A stretch of 64,000 nt of DNA from Rutidosis leptorrhynchoides (GCF_046630445.1 NC_092334.1:102495501-102559500); one strand, 5' to 3'; shown: positions 22,406-36,722, counted from the stretch's first letter. Numbers and translations are program-made. The notes: a model not told the origin generated them from the letters alone.

Positions 22406-22741
22406 TTGTTACACTTCATTTGTTTGAGTTCTAACCTCCAACATCAATCCTTCCATTTATCCAGCTCTTTACGCAAATTTGGTCACATCCAACGGATTTC
22501 GTGGAGAAGAGATCGTAACTTTTCCTTTATCAAGTACGTACATCAATCTCAAGTCGAAGATGCTGAAAATAGTATGAATGGTCGTCTCTTACTCGGTACA
22601 CGCATTTTTTTGGGATATGCTAAGACAGAGATGTGGCTGCCAAGTGTGGTTTTTAAGGGAAAGTGGGTAATCGTTTCAGTCCATCTCAGACTGGTGTTTT
22701 CGAGTCTGATGAAGAACTTATCCAGAGATTAGGAACTTTGA
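22406..22741 (+). pseudogene. RRM-protein fragment, frameshifted
   Basis: The plus-strand frame contains a partial RNA-recognition motif: FGHIQ, then RDRNFSFIKYVHQSQVEDA (RNP1-like), then MNGRLLLGTRIFLGYAKTE. This matches the second half of an RRM of the FPA/SPEN style. After a frame change a plausible continuation reads RFSPSQTGVFESDEELIQRL, then a stop near 22741. No start, upstream RRM half or promoter is visible. It is best read as a gene fragment. The exact parent gene is not identified. Confidence 0.5.
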
Positions 22742-25417
22742 TTGGTGTTTAGTTTTCTTAGGTGACTTTGATTACTAAAGGATTTTAAGTGATTTTTAAT
22801 CCAAGCATAATCTCAATGGCTTTTTCATGAATCAACTTAATCTTGTAATTCGATGTTTATGTGAGTTTGCAAAGTTTGACTCGATTAAGATTTAATAGTG
22901 ATATTAAACGTTTAATAATTCAACAACGAATGCGATAACAATCGGGATAAAAATGGGCAACCCAAGAAAAAGGGTGGATTAAACAAGTGGACACTATTCA
23001 GTGATTTGATATCTTATTTCGCTATTTGTTATTGCAATTGTTAGTTGTTAGTCAAAATCATTCAAAACCCCCAATCAAAACCTAGGACGATTATTAGTTT
23101 TCGATATTCAATTAAACCTACTCTCATGGGACGAACTTGAATTGAATGCTTATGTGAAAAGTGCTATGATGGTCGGGTCCTAGTTGCTCGTTAGTTGTGT
23201 GCTTACTGAGGTATTTGAATCTAGTTTTTATTAAGAGTCTTTGGAAACACATTAGTTGCATTACATTTAGTTCATGATTTACAATAAACCTAATTAAATA
23301 CACCAAAAATGTAGTTTCGTAACTATCATATTCAGAACTATAAACTGTTACAATTATATTTGTTATAACTAATGTGTATTTGCGGTGATTTATTAAACGA
23401 ACTTCTAACAGTTCAAATAATAGTTTTTGGTCAAATTAGTTATCTATGTGATACATATTATAACCACTGATATTTACGCGTTATCAAAATAATGAGAATA
23501 AGAAAAGTCACTCGAGGACCAAGAACTTTTCGTATGCTTGAAAGTTAATTTTTTTTTTTTAAAAGAAGTTAAGGACATACTAATTATTAATAATGACAAT
23601 AAACTTTTATCTTGTTTGAAGGTTGCAATTTGTATTTTAATTTAATTTGTGAATGTCCTATTTGGTTAATTATTTTTGTAATAATTATCGCTCCGTACTT
23701 TCTTTGTATTAGAAAGTTGTAATTTATTTGATAATGATTAATCATCTTCGTGATGATTTTTTATCTTAATTCTATAACTGTTATAGAAATCATTGAGAAA
23801 ATAGTAGAAAGTTAATACGGAGACCAAATTTATTTTATATTTCTTTGTGAAACATTGAACATATGAATTATTACCCAGCGTAATAATTAAACTTTCTTTG
23901 CGTTAGAAAGTAATTTCTCAATGAAATTAGAATCTTAGAGGAATTGACATATGTGCTATAAATATAATAAGATAACTTTGCATAATTTATTATTATAGTT
24001 TCATGGTAGGCTTTGTGGATGATAATTGGGAACATAGTCAACTTTTTCTTCACGACCTATTGTGAACTACAATTTGACATAATTTGATTATAGACAAAGT
24101 GTTTTGTATATATGATGGATATTAGTAAGTCTTGCATAGTTCACATTAAATATTCGTTTAATTGAATTTGTGTTAGTTCTATGATAGCTTTCAAATTCAA
24201 GAATGTCGTTGTATAACTTAACTAGGAGTTTAAGTTTAAGTAAAAAAAATTCAAATAAATGAGGAGCATAAGTATCAAATGTGTTTGAAAGATCAAGAGT
24301 CTCAATATGCTATGACCGCATTTAAGAAATGCATATAATGAAGAAAATAAATTCCTAAGTAAGTGGGATGTGAAGTGTGTGTCACTTAAAACAAATGAGA
24401 CTATAACTCACGTCATATTGTTGAGTAATATTTCACTTTATTGAGTTACTATCGTTAAATACATGTTGTCATAATAAGTTGATATAAAATGATAAAATTC
24501 TTTTCTCAAAGTTTGGGGCATATAACGTTGTACCCTACCTATAATGAAAATATCAAGTTTTATTTTGGATTGTACGTCGTTACAGTTGTAGGCAAACTCT
24601 ATATTTGCATCTATGCTTTCCATACCAAATTCCATTTTTCTGTGGAATGTTGGTAAGGATTATAAAACCTTGCTAGAATTTTGATGAATTCCAATTTTTT
24701 GTGAAATGGATATATATGGGATATATCTCTTTTGATGGAGTTGTAGAGATCGGTTCATACAAGTTGGTCTTAATGATAACCGAATTGGATCCATGCATAA
24801 TTATTTATCAAAACTTAATATCTATGTTGATATTGGTTTTCATTATTAATTTCAAGCAATGTGGTTCAGTTCTCTATATGAACAAGCTCATATTATATTG
24901 GTTTTATTCTAAATGATTTAATCATTATTTAAGTGGTAACTAAAGAAAATTTTCTCACTTACAACTTTTATATGTTTGATTGAAGTAAGCATGACATGCT
25001 AACTTTGATAATATTGAATAACAATACTTCTAGCTCAGTCTAACAATTTATTATTTTTTATTAGCTCGATTGTGATAAAGTGAAATGTGCACTTATAAGC
25101 ATTGCCTAGGAAAATCTATGAAAAAACATGTAGAAAGTAAACTAAATGTTTTGATCCATTGCACGTGACTCCTTATAAATTATGTGATCTTATGAACGTT
25201 TATGGGACATATTTTTTCTATTGATAATCTTTTTATCGAGTTTTTTCGGATATCTTAAACGTCTGATTAAATTCAAAATTATATGAATTTTGTTGAGAAT
25301 CAACTTAAATGAAACATTATTAATAAAGTAAAAATTGAGGATGTGGATATCTTCTGATTAGTTCATATCACTATGTGATGCTAAACGTATTCAAACGTAT
25401 TTAATTTACTCCAGTAC
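22742..25417. other. AT-rich intergenic DNA, probably decayed retroelement
   Basis: No open frame above 75 codons looks real and no domain is recognised. The style resembles the flanks of the decayed copia element downstream. The LTR at 25418 may have inserted into that same old element, but the link is not proven. Confidence 0.35.
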
Positions 25418-27193
25418 TGTCACGACCCTACTTTTTCCGTTATCTTTTATCGTTTGTTATTTAACGTCCGTTAATTATTATCCGTGCCACATCATTTCTA
25501 TGACTTATACTATTATTTTAGTAATAATATATTCCTTATTATGTGATATATGAACATTTATATCCGTATTTAATTTGTACATTTCTACGTGTCATGAATT
25601 TCTATCCGGCGAATTATTTCGGTTTTCAACCCAACGGTCAGACTTTGAAGATTTTTAAATCCATATTATTTTTATTATGATATTTTTATGTTATATAATT
25701 ATATAGAGTATTTCTATATTATTTTTTCTCGCGTGCGTAATTCCTCCGAATAATTAATCGCGTAGCGGTGTTTTCGCGTTTCGGGCTTCATTCGGGCATT
25801 CAGGCCACAAACAACTAGTCATTATTCAAATTTAGCCAACTAGGGGGCCCATCCTACCCTTGTTCGGTCGAACCCCTTAAGGGGAGGGGTGTTTGGTGCA
25901 TTTTTACTAACGCCACCACCACCATTCACCATCATCATCTTCAATCAAAATATTGCTTAGATCATTCAATTGTTTGCATAATCGGATTCATCTCTTCATC
26001 CTCTACGCGATCATATCATTTATTTCTTGATTAGGGTACAAACCATAACCCTAGCTTTTTCATTTCTACTCATTTTTTACTGAATATGATATTATTTTGA
26101 TGCTATAGTAATTGTATGTTGTTGTATTGATGATTTGATGCGTAAAAATACTCGTTTATGTATGTTTTCGGTTTGATACTTTTTGGACAGCGGACTTTTT
26201 ATTAAAATCAGTAAACTTAACATTTGTTTTTGATTAAATAAAATGTATAGATGAGTTCCTCTCATCAAGACAATAATTTTAGGCTTTGGATTCATGTTTT
26301 GAGTTTCGGATCAAAAGTTATGCCCGATTTAGGGTTTTGATGAAATTAAAATGTAAAAGCTTGTATGATCAATTGGGGTCCGACTTTATGACCACTTTTG
26401 GAGTTGCTAGGGTGTACCATTGGGTTAGGATTGATGATTAGATGAACATTCATGTTCGGGTCATCGAAATCCTAGCCACGGATCACCCGGAATGGCTAAA
26501 ACAAGTTTTAAAACGAATTAATGATTTAGGTTGGTTCATGGCTGTTCTTCACGACTTATGAACTGATCTTGGGGTGTTCTTGAGTGCACTAATATGCCGG
26601 GTTGATTGGTTAGACGAGGATATATATAAAATTTGTCAAAAACCGACACTCGAGGCTCAAGTTATGACCCGGCGAACTTTTAATTAAACTTATGGTTATA
26701 AAATTTGAACTTAGGTTATTAATAATGATTTGCATTATAATTAAATTACTTATGATATAAAAGTAATTATTTTTCTCTAGACTTATGATATATATTTATT
26801 ATATCATTTAATAATTATATTATGATTTAATTATTCTTATAATTAAACTTATGATTAATAATACTTTTATTATTAATGAAAAATACTTATGATAGGTATT
26901 AAACTTATGCTATGAGATTATTATATCAAGACTTATAATAAAGATTAATTAATTATTTAATTATTATAAGGCTTAGCTATCATTTAATTATAATTTAATT
27001 ATTAAATACTTATGGTTTTATAATTATATTAAAATACTTATGATATGATTAATAATTCATTATTAATTAATAATACTTATGATATGATTTAAAATTTATT
27101 ATTAATTAATAATACTTATGTTATGATTAATATTTAATTAATTAATTAAATACTTATGTTATATTAGTTACGGAGTATATCATTTAAACTTAT

Positions 27194-27864
27194 TAGGGGT
27201 GGTCAGTATTTGGTTTGAAACCGTTTAACCCGAACACCAAACCGAAACCAAACCGAAAAAAACCAAACTGAATTTGAAAAACGGTTTTCGGATCGAGTCA
27301 AAACTGAAACCGAATTTGAATTCGGTTTTTGGTTCGGTGTTTGGTTTTGAAAATTCTGAATTCGGTTTAACCGAATTCAAATTTTTTATATATTTAATTT
27401 GTATATTTATGTTTTAATGTCATTATAATTTGGGATACAATCAATAAAATAGTTTCTCACCAATATGACGATTTGGTAGCTCATATTATAATTTTGTTAC
27501 TCAAATTATTATGTTCTTCTTCTTAATAATAGAAGCAGTAAACGTCATAATTAAGCTGTAAATATTAATAAATCATCGAATTCTTGATAATTTAATAGTA
27601 TGTCATTGTTTTAGGTTGTAAATAACTAAGACATTAGTAATGCCAAAATTAAACTACCATCGTTCTCAAATTTTTCATAATATTTGGTTTTAACCGAAAA
27701 CTGAACCGATTCCGAATTGGAATTCGGTTTTCGGTTCGGTTCGGTTTCAACTTTGAATTCGGTTTTCGGTTCGGTTTTCGGTTTTGCCCAAAAAAATTTC
27801 AAAACCGAATACACCGAACCGAATACACAGAACAAACCGAAAACCGAACCGATGAACACCCCTA
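27194..27864. mobile_element. hAT-type MITE with 8-bp target duplication
   Basis: Ends are TAGGGGTGG and CACCCCTA, with AAACTTAT duplicated on both sides (27186-27193 and 27865-27872). The interior is a pair of imperfect inverted arms built of CGGTTTTCGGTTCGG words. The 8-bp duplication and these ends fit hAT. No transposase is present. Short frames inside (such as the 77-codon minus frame) are artefacts. Confidence 0.88.
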
Positions 27865-28080
27865 AAACTTATGTTAACTTTATAATTCAATTTAATTTAA
27901 TTAAACTTATGATATGACATTATTATACAAGTTTGACTTTAAATAACATTATAACTTATATTATTAATATAGTTTACACTTTTAAATTCAATGTTGACTA
28001 TGTTTGACCAAGGTTGACTTTTGAGTTGACTTTTGGTTGACTTTGACTTTCAGTTGACTTTTGTTGACTTTTCTAATTAA

Positions 28081-28236
28081 GGAAACTTTCCTAAAATAGA
28101 AACTTTCCAAAAATAGAAACTTTCCTAAAATAGGAACTTTCCAAAAATAGAAACTTTTCAGAAATAGAAACTTTCCTAAAGTAGAAACTTTCCAAAAATG
28201 GAAACCTGCTAAAAATAGAAACTTTCTAAAAATAGA
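28081..28236 (+). repeat. Short tandem repeat in the older LTR
   Basis: Repeats of about 18-20 bp with the core AAATAGAAACTTTCC occur eight or nine times with small changes. It follows a run of GTTGACTTT words, which are common in these LTRs. Confidence 0.85.
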
Positions 28237-29289
28237 AAGTACATGTTATACGCTGTCCTGATCATACCAAAACATACTGGGTGTTGTTCTATGCTTATTT
28301 GCAACAGGTACTATAGCTATCATACTAAGACTTGACCTAAGTTAGTTATTTATATCGACATGCTTTATTTATAGGTTGGCGTTGTGGTCATTCTTGATCA
28401 CTTTACCATTTGCTGTTCGTATTTCTGTGTTGTTGCTTCGTTTATGTTAAGGTGAGTTATAGTCCCATTTTTCATACTATTTAAAGTATTTGTGGGATGA
28501 GATTACATGCATTTTTGTTTTATGTTTAGACACAAGTGGAAATAAATTAAATTATTCATTATGAGTTGAACGAAAATATTTTCTAGTCTGGTAACTGTAA
28601 TCACTGGTTTCTACTGGTGAACGCGAATCTTATGGATAGATCTATCAGGCTTGACAGCCCCAATTCGAGCTAGTCGCGCTAGCAATTTATAATCAGAATG
28701 TATTAGTACTTCGTTATTTTTGAAGGTACACCTGTTCAGTGTATACTCATCAACAAAACGATGTTTTGTAAAGATGGAATAAACGCTCCTCGAATTTATT
28801 ATGGCGTTGATGGGGTAGTTTGAAATCACACATTCGTGCCTAATTGAATGTCCTTGAATATTAGTAACTTCTACACCATATAAGTTATGGAAAGATTGTG
28901 AGGACAATTACAATGTCATAGGACGTTAGGTTGTGAAACGTATATATTAAATTTATCATATACATTTTGGAAAATTGGTCAAAGAGTGTGAAAATTGTTT
29001 TCAACAAATATGTTTACAATCCAAAGGTCATGTGTTCATACGTGAACACACTAGTGGGACTTTTACTAAATTTGAATCTTGAAACGTAATGTTCTTGAAA
29101 ATAAGTTTCCAAAATATCGAGAGATACAGATAAATAATTATCATTATTTGAAGCCACATAATTATCTCATTCGAGTGGAGAAATTTGAGGAATAATGTTA
29201 GATAATTTGTTTATCTACGCACAATTCCTCAAACTATTGCGAATGAGAGTAATTCTGATTTGAGCGGGAGCTTATGAGATACCAAGATC

Positions 29290-30520
29290 TAGTTTCATGG
29301 AAATTTAAAAGTCAGATGGATCAAAATAACGGTATAAGAAATGGAGTCAGTATAATGTATAATAAGGTCAAAATGTGACAAAAGGCTACAATCAACAAGA
29401 AAAGTTTACTTTATTTAAACCTTGTATCTTGTTATAAATTCACCAAATTAGGTTGATTCTAGCCGTAATGAAAAACAATAGATTTGAATTATATGAATGT
29501 AAAAAGTCTTGATTTCTCAATGGAGAACTGTCCCAATATTTCTTCAGCAACAACCACAAACATATGGTTTGTACATTGTTAGAATTAATATATGGCCTCA
29601 AACAGACTTTGAGAAAATAGTATATGTACTTTCGCAATGTAATCATATCGAATGATTTCATTATGATCATTAAGGATCTTGAGTATATACTAAAAGGTCT
29701 AAATGTTTTTTGTCGTTATACGTTGATGATATTTATGTGTCTTGAATCACTAAGAAAAATATTAGCGTGAGAGAATTTTCATGTATTTTTGAAATTAAAA
29801 TATCAATTGGTTGTTTAAGGAAGTTAATATCTCTTTCAAAAGAGCTTATATTAACAAAATCGTTGAACATGTTTAATAAACTCACTAACAATCATATGGT
29901 GAAGATTGAGCATATCTTTTTGTCCGTAGACTCCAAAATAAAATGAGCAAATGAAGATTGTTCTTTATGTGAATAAGGTTGGAAATTCTTTGTACGTAAT
30001 AAATTGTACAAAATTGATTACTTTCTTTCCATTTAGAATAGAAAGCAATTAAAAGCCATTAAAAGAATACTAAGGTATCTAAGTAGTAATGTTAGATTAT
30101 TGTTCTTTGACGAACATAATTTGCAAACAAAAGGCTATATAGATATTGACTATGTAGTTATCTCATGGAGTAACAAGAATTAGTCGTAGGAACCCTTATT
30201 TACAATGGAGGTTGATTTTAATTTCAGCGAAGGTTCAATAAACTGTGTACCTTAACCAATCTTTTTGAGAAACTTGGAATTTATTACAAAGTTATCGATT
30301 GAGTAATAGTTTACTCAAATAGTCAGTACTTTGTAGGTTGAAACTGATTCCAAAGTCCATTGTAAATCAAGCACATAGTTGTAAAATGCATCATTACTTA
30401 AAGACATGGTTGCAAAAGTTTTAGCAAATATGTAGTACATATCTACAAATGAAATGGTTGCGAATCATTTGAGGAATCCATGCCTAGAGAGATATATTTA
30501 TGTAACATGACACGTCTCAT
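29290..30520 (+). pseudogene. Decayed Ty1/copia RT and RNase H
   Basis: Across several frames the typical copia order can be followed: GLKQTLRK and YMYF (29590-29635), YVDDIY, the RT active site (about 29717), an AYINKI-like stretch (about 29850), KAIKRILRYL (about 30050) and GYIDIDY, the RNase H start (about 30130). Many stops and indels break the frame, so this is an old dead copy. No clear LTR pair was found; the flanks 28911-29290 and 30520-31330 may be its remains. Lineage is not assigned. Confidence 0.7.
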
Positions 30521-31849
30521 GGGTTGCATAGATTATGAGATTGTATTAAGTTTTATTGTTCCCAACATATTTTACTGTTTAATATCCATGGCAATGTGTT
30601 TGTCAAATCCTATATACAAAGTATTTTTGAAAGAAAAGTATGTCGGATAGAAAGATCAGCCCACTTACATGGGTGATCCGCTCCATTACCTTAGTAGTGA
30701 CTGCTAAAGTAGCGCATTTTAAGTATATTGTCTAAGTGACAAGTGAGCACAAACTTAAAATATTTGATGCTACAGTTGTAAAATTTACAACACTATGTGA
30801 ATTACGTAAGTTTTACATTATCTGTATTTTATATCGAGATGTGAGTTCTTGTGAGAAATATGTGTTTTTATGAGTAGATAATTGAACTCGAGTTTGTATA
30901 TTGAGTATGTTTAAACGATCATCCGTGCAACATTGATTTAAAGACATACCTCCATTGGGAAAAGAGAAATGTTGCAGCATGTAATTCATACCAAATGTGA
31001 TCAAGATGACCAATAAAGGAATAGAAGAAAACAGTCTATACTTTTATGTTATGTGAGTCCCTTGGGGTATTAGTGACCACAATTATTATCCTTATGACTT
31101 TTTCATGTCTCTCGAGGCTTAGTTTGATGTTTGCTATCTTAAGACGTTGCTTAAGGGTTATGAGTGATTCGACCTAGAGGGGCGTTCTTAGAAAAACAAG
31201 TAGGGTTAAGGCCAAAGGATTCTAAGAGAAAGTAAGATTATTTGAAGTTCACATTAATTTGTATTCACCGGCCGACCAATTATCTTGACTTAGTGACAAG
31301 TCTCAGTGATAAGTGATAATTGGGAATACAGTATGGTTTTATAAGACGCAGCCACGAGGTTCTTTAAATGATTATTTTGTTTTGTACTATTAAAAAAACT
31401 TAACTAATGGTTAAATATTACAATGTTACTCCATAAACTAGTCGGATTTGACCAAAAGAACATAATCATATACTCCGTATATTATTGAAACAAAAAGCCA
31501 TCAGATCCCAAATCTTAATTGTTTAGTGTTTTAGGTAGATTAAATAACTAGCTTTTTCATTATTATATTAATATTAATATTAATTTGATTTGATGTTTTC
31601 ATCGTATAAAATTGTTGCAACAACCTATGTAACTTGTATCATATCTTTCCTTTATGAGTGCAACTATAATTATTGCAAATGCAAGTTGCTTGAAATGTTT
31701 TGTAAACATCAATTACATCAAAATTCAAATTGGTACAATAATTGAATAATTTTGGTCACGTAATAATGTCGATATATTGTGTAGAGACGTACAGTACAAT
31801 AAATAACGCCAAAGAATTGATACAGCTCCTGTATGATGCATCTTTTTTA
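30521..31849. other. AT-rich DNA without recognisable gene
   Basis: The first part (to about 31330) probably continues the dead copia element (end of RNase H, PPT and LTR remnants). After that I see nothing. Confidence 0.3.
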
Positions 31850-32265
31850 TTATTATTATTTTGCCTTTTTACATTTTTCTTTTTGACGAAAATTCAATAA
31901 ACTTATATATAACCTAGGACCTTTCATAAAGAATGAAAGGACACTTTTCCAAAAACAAAGACTAACCTGAAAAAATGTCTCGCGCCTAGAAAGGAAATCA
32001 ACAACCTAATCCAACCCTATAACACACAAACCGACAACTATCTAAGAGTGAGCCGAAAATACACGGGCCAAACCGAAACAAAAACACTACAAAAACTAAA
32101 CATGAAGCATCTACCAAACAATAACATTACAAAAAACATAACAGAAAAGGAGCAGACAACCATAGAACGAACTCACAAACCCCAAAAAATAAAAAAACAA
32201 CTCGCTAGAGCCGATATCTTCTAGCTAACGCCAAGCTTTTCTGCCGACAAGGATGCTTTCTTACC
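31850..32265 (-). repeat. Probable LINE 3' tail (truncated)
   Basis: The plus strand begins with a TTATTATTATTTTGCC/TTTTTACATTTTTC run, which in sense is an A-rich tail. The minus strand upstream is T/G-rich like plant LINE 3' regions. GGATGC-like words occur near both ends and might be a target duplication. No RT is visible. Confidence 0.35.
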
Positions 32266-32335
32266 CCTAAATCTACACTACCTTTTATAAATAAAATTAG
32301 TTAGATGACGGTACGTACCGTTTGAATACAAAAGA

Positions 32336-32590
32336 TATGTTTGGCGCGGAGCTTTTAGCTTGTATGAAAAGCTCATATTTAATAATAAAAAAAAAAACTC
32401 TGTTTGTTTAAAGAAGCTTAAAACTTTTAGATAGAGGTAAAAGCTAAAAGCTAGTAGAAGTAGCATTTAGCTTTTAGCTTTTTATCATTTTACTCTTATT
32501 TAACGCTACTCTGTCAAACACTAAAATATATCTAAAAGATTAAAAGCTACGAGCTATTAGCTGAAAGCTACCCAAAATAATTGAGCTTTT
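32336..32590. repeat. Possible MITE built of AAAGCTAAAAGCT words
   Basis: The stretch repeats AGCTTTTAGCTT and its complement on both sides of an A-rich centre, giving an inverted-repeat look. Exact ends and target duplication are not found. Confidence 0.4.
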
Positions 32591-33302
32591 TGGTCAAGTT
32601 TCAATTTGGTGCCGAGTGACAAATAGTACAGCTCTCAAACCAAATCATCTACTGAATTTGAAGCTTTACCACAAACATGTTTTAAGGTGCACAATTGAGA
32701 TTTTTTATAGTTATCTGAGTTAACACGTCATGATAACCTAGTAGTCAAAGTCCTCTCTTTCTCATACGGTGTAATAGAGTAATAGATTTCTAGTTCAAAC
32801 CTCACTATGTATTTCTTGAGTAGTCACAGAAAGAGTTGGAAACGGTCATGATAGCCCAGTCAGATGCGTAAATCTGAATTAAAATACTCCTCTTATCCAG
32901 TAGCTTGAACAGAAAAAGCATTACCCGTTTATACAATAAACACGTTTATGAAACTAATGACACTGTTCTAGCAACAAAAGGCAGGTAAAAAACAATGTTG
33001 CAGCTTGATCTAAAACATGTTAAAACAAGTATAAACCTACAAATGGAATAGCAATAAGATGATGGCATTCATTAAACCAAATCAAAGATGATGAACAATC
33101 CAGATTTCATATTTCCAAATTTCTAAACGCCCAAAATACATAACAAAATGAACGCTAAACTATAATGGCATGCTCTTTAAAGGATTATGATGACTGATCC
33201 ATCATTTTTCACTTGCATAAAATCAATTGCTGTAACTAGAATGAATGTACTAAAATAGACAAAAACTGATAAGGCGTAAATCCAGTCTTTCATTAAGAGC
33301 TT
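32591..33302. other. Region downstream of CSN6, including its 3' UTR
   Basis: No gene. The part from about 33060 to 33302 is probably the CSN6 3' UTR, because the coding stop is at 33303-33305. No poly(A) site was pinned down. Confidence 0.4.
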
Positions 33303-36300
33303 TCAGATAAAAGAGGTCCGTCCTCCCCTTCGACTATGCTTGTCATATGCAACGTTGATTTTATCAACTAGATCATTCATTGTGCTGCAGCAAATGGTAC
33401 AGTACAGTCAGTATATCTTTAATCAAGAGGAAGATGATGTCGACGATACAAATAAATAATATCATTATAATTTAATTTAATAATATGCAGTGCATACTAA
33501 TATAATTAATTGAGTTGTCATACACTTGGATACTTGACAAATAAGTGCAATTGCTCATGAAAAATATGTACTTTTGCTCTTCAATAATCAGAGATGCAGT
33601 CAAATAAAAGCAAACAAATGCATCTTATCTTGGATAAATCCAAGTCTTGTGTTATTCTAGTGGCCAGTTGGCCACATTCAATGTTGAATGGTAAAGATAA
33701 GAATGCACTACATAGTTCCTAATGCTTTTTTTGAAATCAAGCTTACGGTACAATTCGGGCTAATAAAGCAGTGTATCTCTTCATACCATGTTTTCATTCG
33801 TTATCATAATTAAATTATAACCAATTGTCATTCAGCAAGAAACATGTAACCAAAAGAGGGACAAAAACACAATTGATTGATCTTGAAAGCTTAGACATGC
33901 ATACCTTGAGCAATCGGTGAACATGGCCAGGTAACTAATCAAGAGTGTGTCATTGTATTCCTGCAAAAGAAATCACGGGATGATGATGATGCACCCATCA
34001 GAAAAAAAAAAAGTATAGACGAAACGTTGATTGATACTTGGTTGATATGACTTCAGATATATTTAAAGTTTTAGAACAGACAAAGCCTCTCACCATCAAG
34101 AATTCATCTTGAAATTTTTCCGACTCTATGGCTGGTAATCTCCTCAAGAGACTAGAGACCTGTCTTAGCAACGAATTCTCGCAAGGAATTTCACCTGCAT
34201 TTCAGATAAAAAGCTTTACGATTCTTCTTTTTGCTAGTAATATCACTGTGCCTCTAATTTATGAACTACTGTATGATTAAAAACAAGTGAACTACCTTTT
34301 TGCATAGCATTAAGATAGTGATGAAGCACCCGGATTCTGCGATTAAGCATCTTAATGGCACTATGAATGCCCGTCAAGTGAGCAGCCACTACAAAATTTA
34401 AATAAAATAAATAATCAATAGAATGCATAAGATATGGATCGTGTTTCCGATCATGACCAACAGAACCTCATGACTCACATTGGGTAGCAGCTGAACCTCC
34501 ATCAGATGGTTTAAGGTGTGCAACATGGTCAACAGAAATCCTTTCGGCCTCTACCGTCTACAACAATATACAAAGATAAACCCAATTATTATTCGGGTTA
34601 CAATCCTTAAATAAGGTGAAAACTAAACATAAATTTAAGGCAGACCTCTATATTGTAGCTTGAGCGTACAAAAATAAGCTGTGGAACCCCATCAATGACG
34701 TGCATCTCTTTAGTTTTCAGTCATCACAAATGAAAATATAAAATGTCAGTAGAAGTACTAGAACGGTATGCATTAAGTGTTGCTAATAGCATGTTAAACA
34801 TCCAATAAATTGTGATTTAGAAATTCCACTTACTTTCTTCTCTATATTCTACTGTATGGTCACGAGTATGGTTACGGACCATCTGTTTATTAATCATCAA
34901 ACAAAACTTAATGGAACCTAAAACATGTATTGATATTTAATATGTTAAGGTTCCCTATATGACCGTTTGTTTAAATTTAGTATCAGTAACAAGATGAAAC
35001 GTGCAAGCGGTGATATTCCGAATGGGATCCAGAATTAGCAAGCTACATCTTTTTGATATTTTATAAAGCAATAAGACTGTTCAGCCATGATACAGTGATA
35101 TAAATTGTGTCGCATATCATACATGGACATATATTTAGATCTCTGCTGTGACAAAACAAAGATCTAACGCAGATCTTTGTGACCAATACAGCCATACTAA
35201 GTACATTCTTGCCCAACAAAGATCTAGCGCAGTTGGTCCTCATCTTCTTGAGTTCGATAGCTTATCCTCTAATTGCATAAAATTCTTCCTGACACCAATC
35301 ATAAATTTACTTGCAAGTTGAGGCCAAAACTGTTTACTCTATCATTGAACTCACACAAACGATGCATCCATCTTTGACCATTCCTTGACTACTAGTCAAG
35401 TTTCAAATGGGTCAACTGCAATGCCATAATTTACGAGACCAACCATGTACATGGATATTAGTCCACTGCCTAAAAGTACCAATAATTGCCACTTGCCAGC
35501 CTTCTAAAACTTTTAAGTAAAATTATAAGACAAACATAACTGACAACTGCCATGGAGGAAGTAAACACAAACTTAATAAGAAGAGTTTGCTACATAATGC
35601 CATAGTCAACAAAGGTATATGGTCTATAATAGACTCATACATAAAAAAATATGCAAAACAGTGACCAATATTAAAAACGTAAAAAGGAGAATGATCATAT
35701 GTAAGTATTGAAAAGCTACAGTTATATGCAATATACCACTTTCATAGATAGTTACTGGAAGATCCTTCTGTGCATGGTTGATCAACGGATTCAAAAGAAG
35801 ATACACAGGGCTTTCGTTGATATCCATCAACTGTTACAATATAACCATCATCATTAGCACACTTAACATACCAAATACAAAGTACTTTCTTAACCAGCAT
35901 TCGTCACAATTTATGCTCTAAACTACTTTCAGTTTCACATAGCATAAAAGCCAAGTTACACATGGCAGTCCAGCTTAAAACACTAGTATATGCATTAGCT
36001 TGAAAAAGGCATTCAACGCGAACTTTTTTCATGAAAAACAGTTGAAAGTTTTTGGTTTAATATTGAATTCATGCAACTAAAACATGTAAATCTCAGTATA
36101 TTACCAACAAAAAACGCGTCAAGTGGCATTATATTCGACGCTTTGTAAACTTAATAGCTTTATATAATAGTGCACTCACAGCTTTGTGTATATGCATATC
36201 AGATTCTTCAGCATTAGCACCAGTAGAATACCATCCAAGTATATAAAAGTTCGGAAAGACCTTCTTATCTGTTCCCAATATTAATCACATCAATTTAAAA

Positions 36301-36722
36301 AAATAAAAATAAATGATAAATAAATAAATATATAACCCTAATCTAAAACCAAAACCCTAGAATTCAATTGCGTAAGAAACATACTCAATTAATTAAATAT
36401 CTGTAAGTGAATACGATAGAGATGGAGACTCACAGAGCTCTTGCTTCTTCTCAAGGAAGGAACGATCGAGTGAATGTGTGTTTGGATCGTAAAGGAGTTC
36501 AAAGCTATTGAAGATTTCAACGGTGCGACCAGTTTGAACGCCAATGACGCAACCGTAAACCCTAGAAGCAACAGGAGCAGAGGAATTGGAAGAGGCGGCG
36601 GAGTCACCGCAGTTGGAGGATGGTCGTTGAGACTGGGATTTGACACGTGTATGGTGATCGGAGATGTTGAGGATAACGAGTGGGTGAAGTTTGAAGGTTA
36701 GGCCGCTAGTTGATGATGCCAT
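33303..36722 (-). CDS. CSN6: COP9 signalosome complex subunit 6 (9 exons)
   Basis: Nine exons join in frame with GT/AG borders: 36434-36722, 36180-36268, 35737-35830, 34646-34707, 34479-34557, 34296-34388, 34094-34194, 33905-33960 and 33303-33384. They total 945 nt and 314 residues, against about 317 in Arabidopsis CSN6. The N-terminus has SGLTFKLHPLVILNISDHHT and the MPN- domain, with GRTVEIFNSFEL and the LEKKQEL end of exon 1. The JAMM pattern is degenerate: HIH is present, but Glu and Val stand where the metal-site Ser and Asp would be, as expected for the non-catalytic CSN6. The C-terminal helical part includes HLTGIHSAIKMLN and ends YDKHSRRGGRTSFI. In the CSN it pairs with CSN5, which removes NEDD8 from cullins. 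It looks intact and functional. Confidence 0.97.

Larger units (their letters stand above)
25418..28910 (+). repeat. Older gypsy-like LTR (solo or partial)
   Basis: Starts TGTCACGACCC at 25418, a common start for large gypsy LTRs. Near 28450-28650 it carries the shared LTR module: AAGGTGAGTTATAGTCCCA, GGGATGAGATTACATGCA, then GGATAGATCTATCAGGC. No internal gag-pol or second LTR is seen. The right end is not resolved, so the stated end is approximate. A hAT MITE (27194-27864) sits inside. The interior 26700-27190 is nearly pure A/T built of TACTTATGATAT-like words. Confidence 0.55.

Noticed and set aside
33303..36722. Functional link between CSN6 (regulator of cullin ligases) and the E1 F-box gene
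   Set aside because: They lie in unrelated units 25 kb apart; I see no evidence beyond coincidence.
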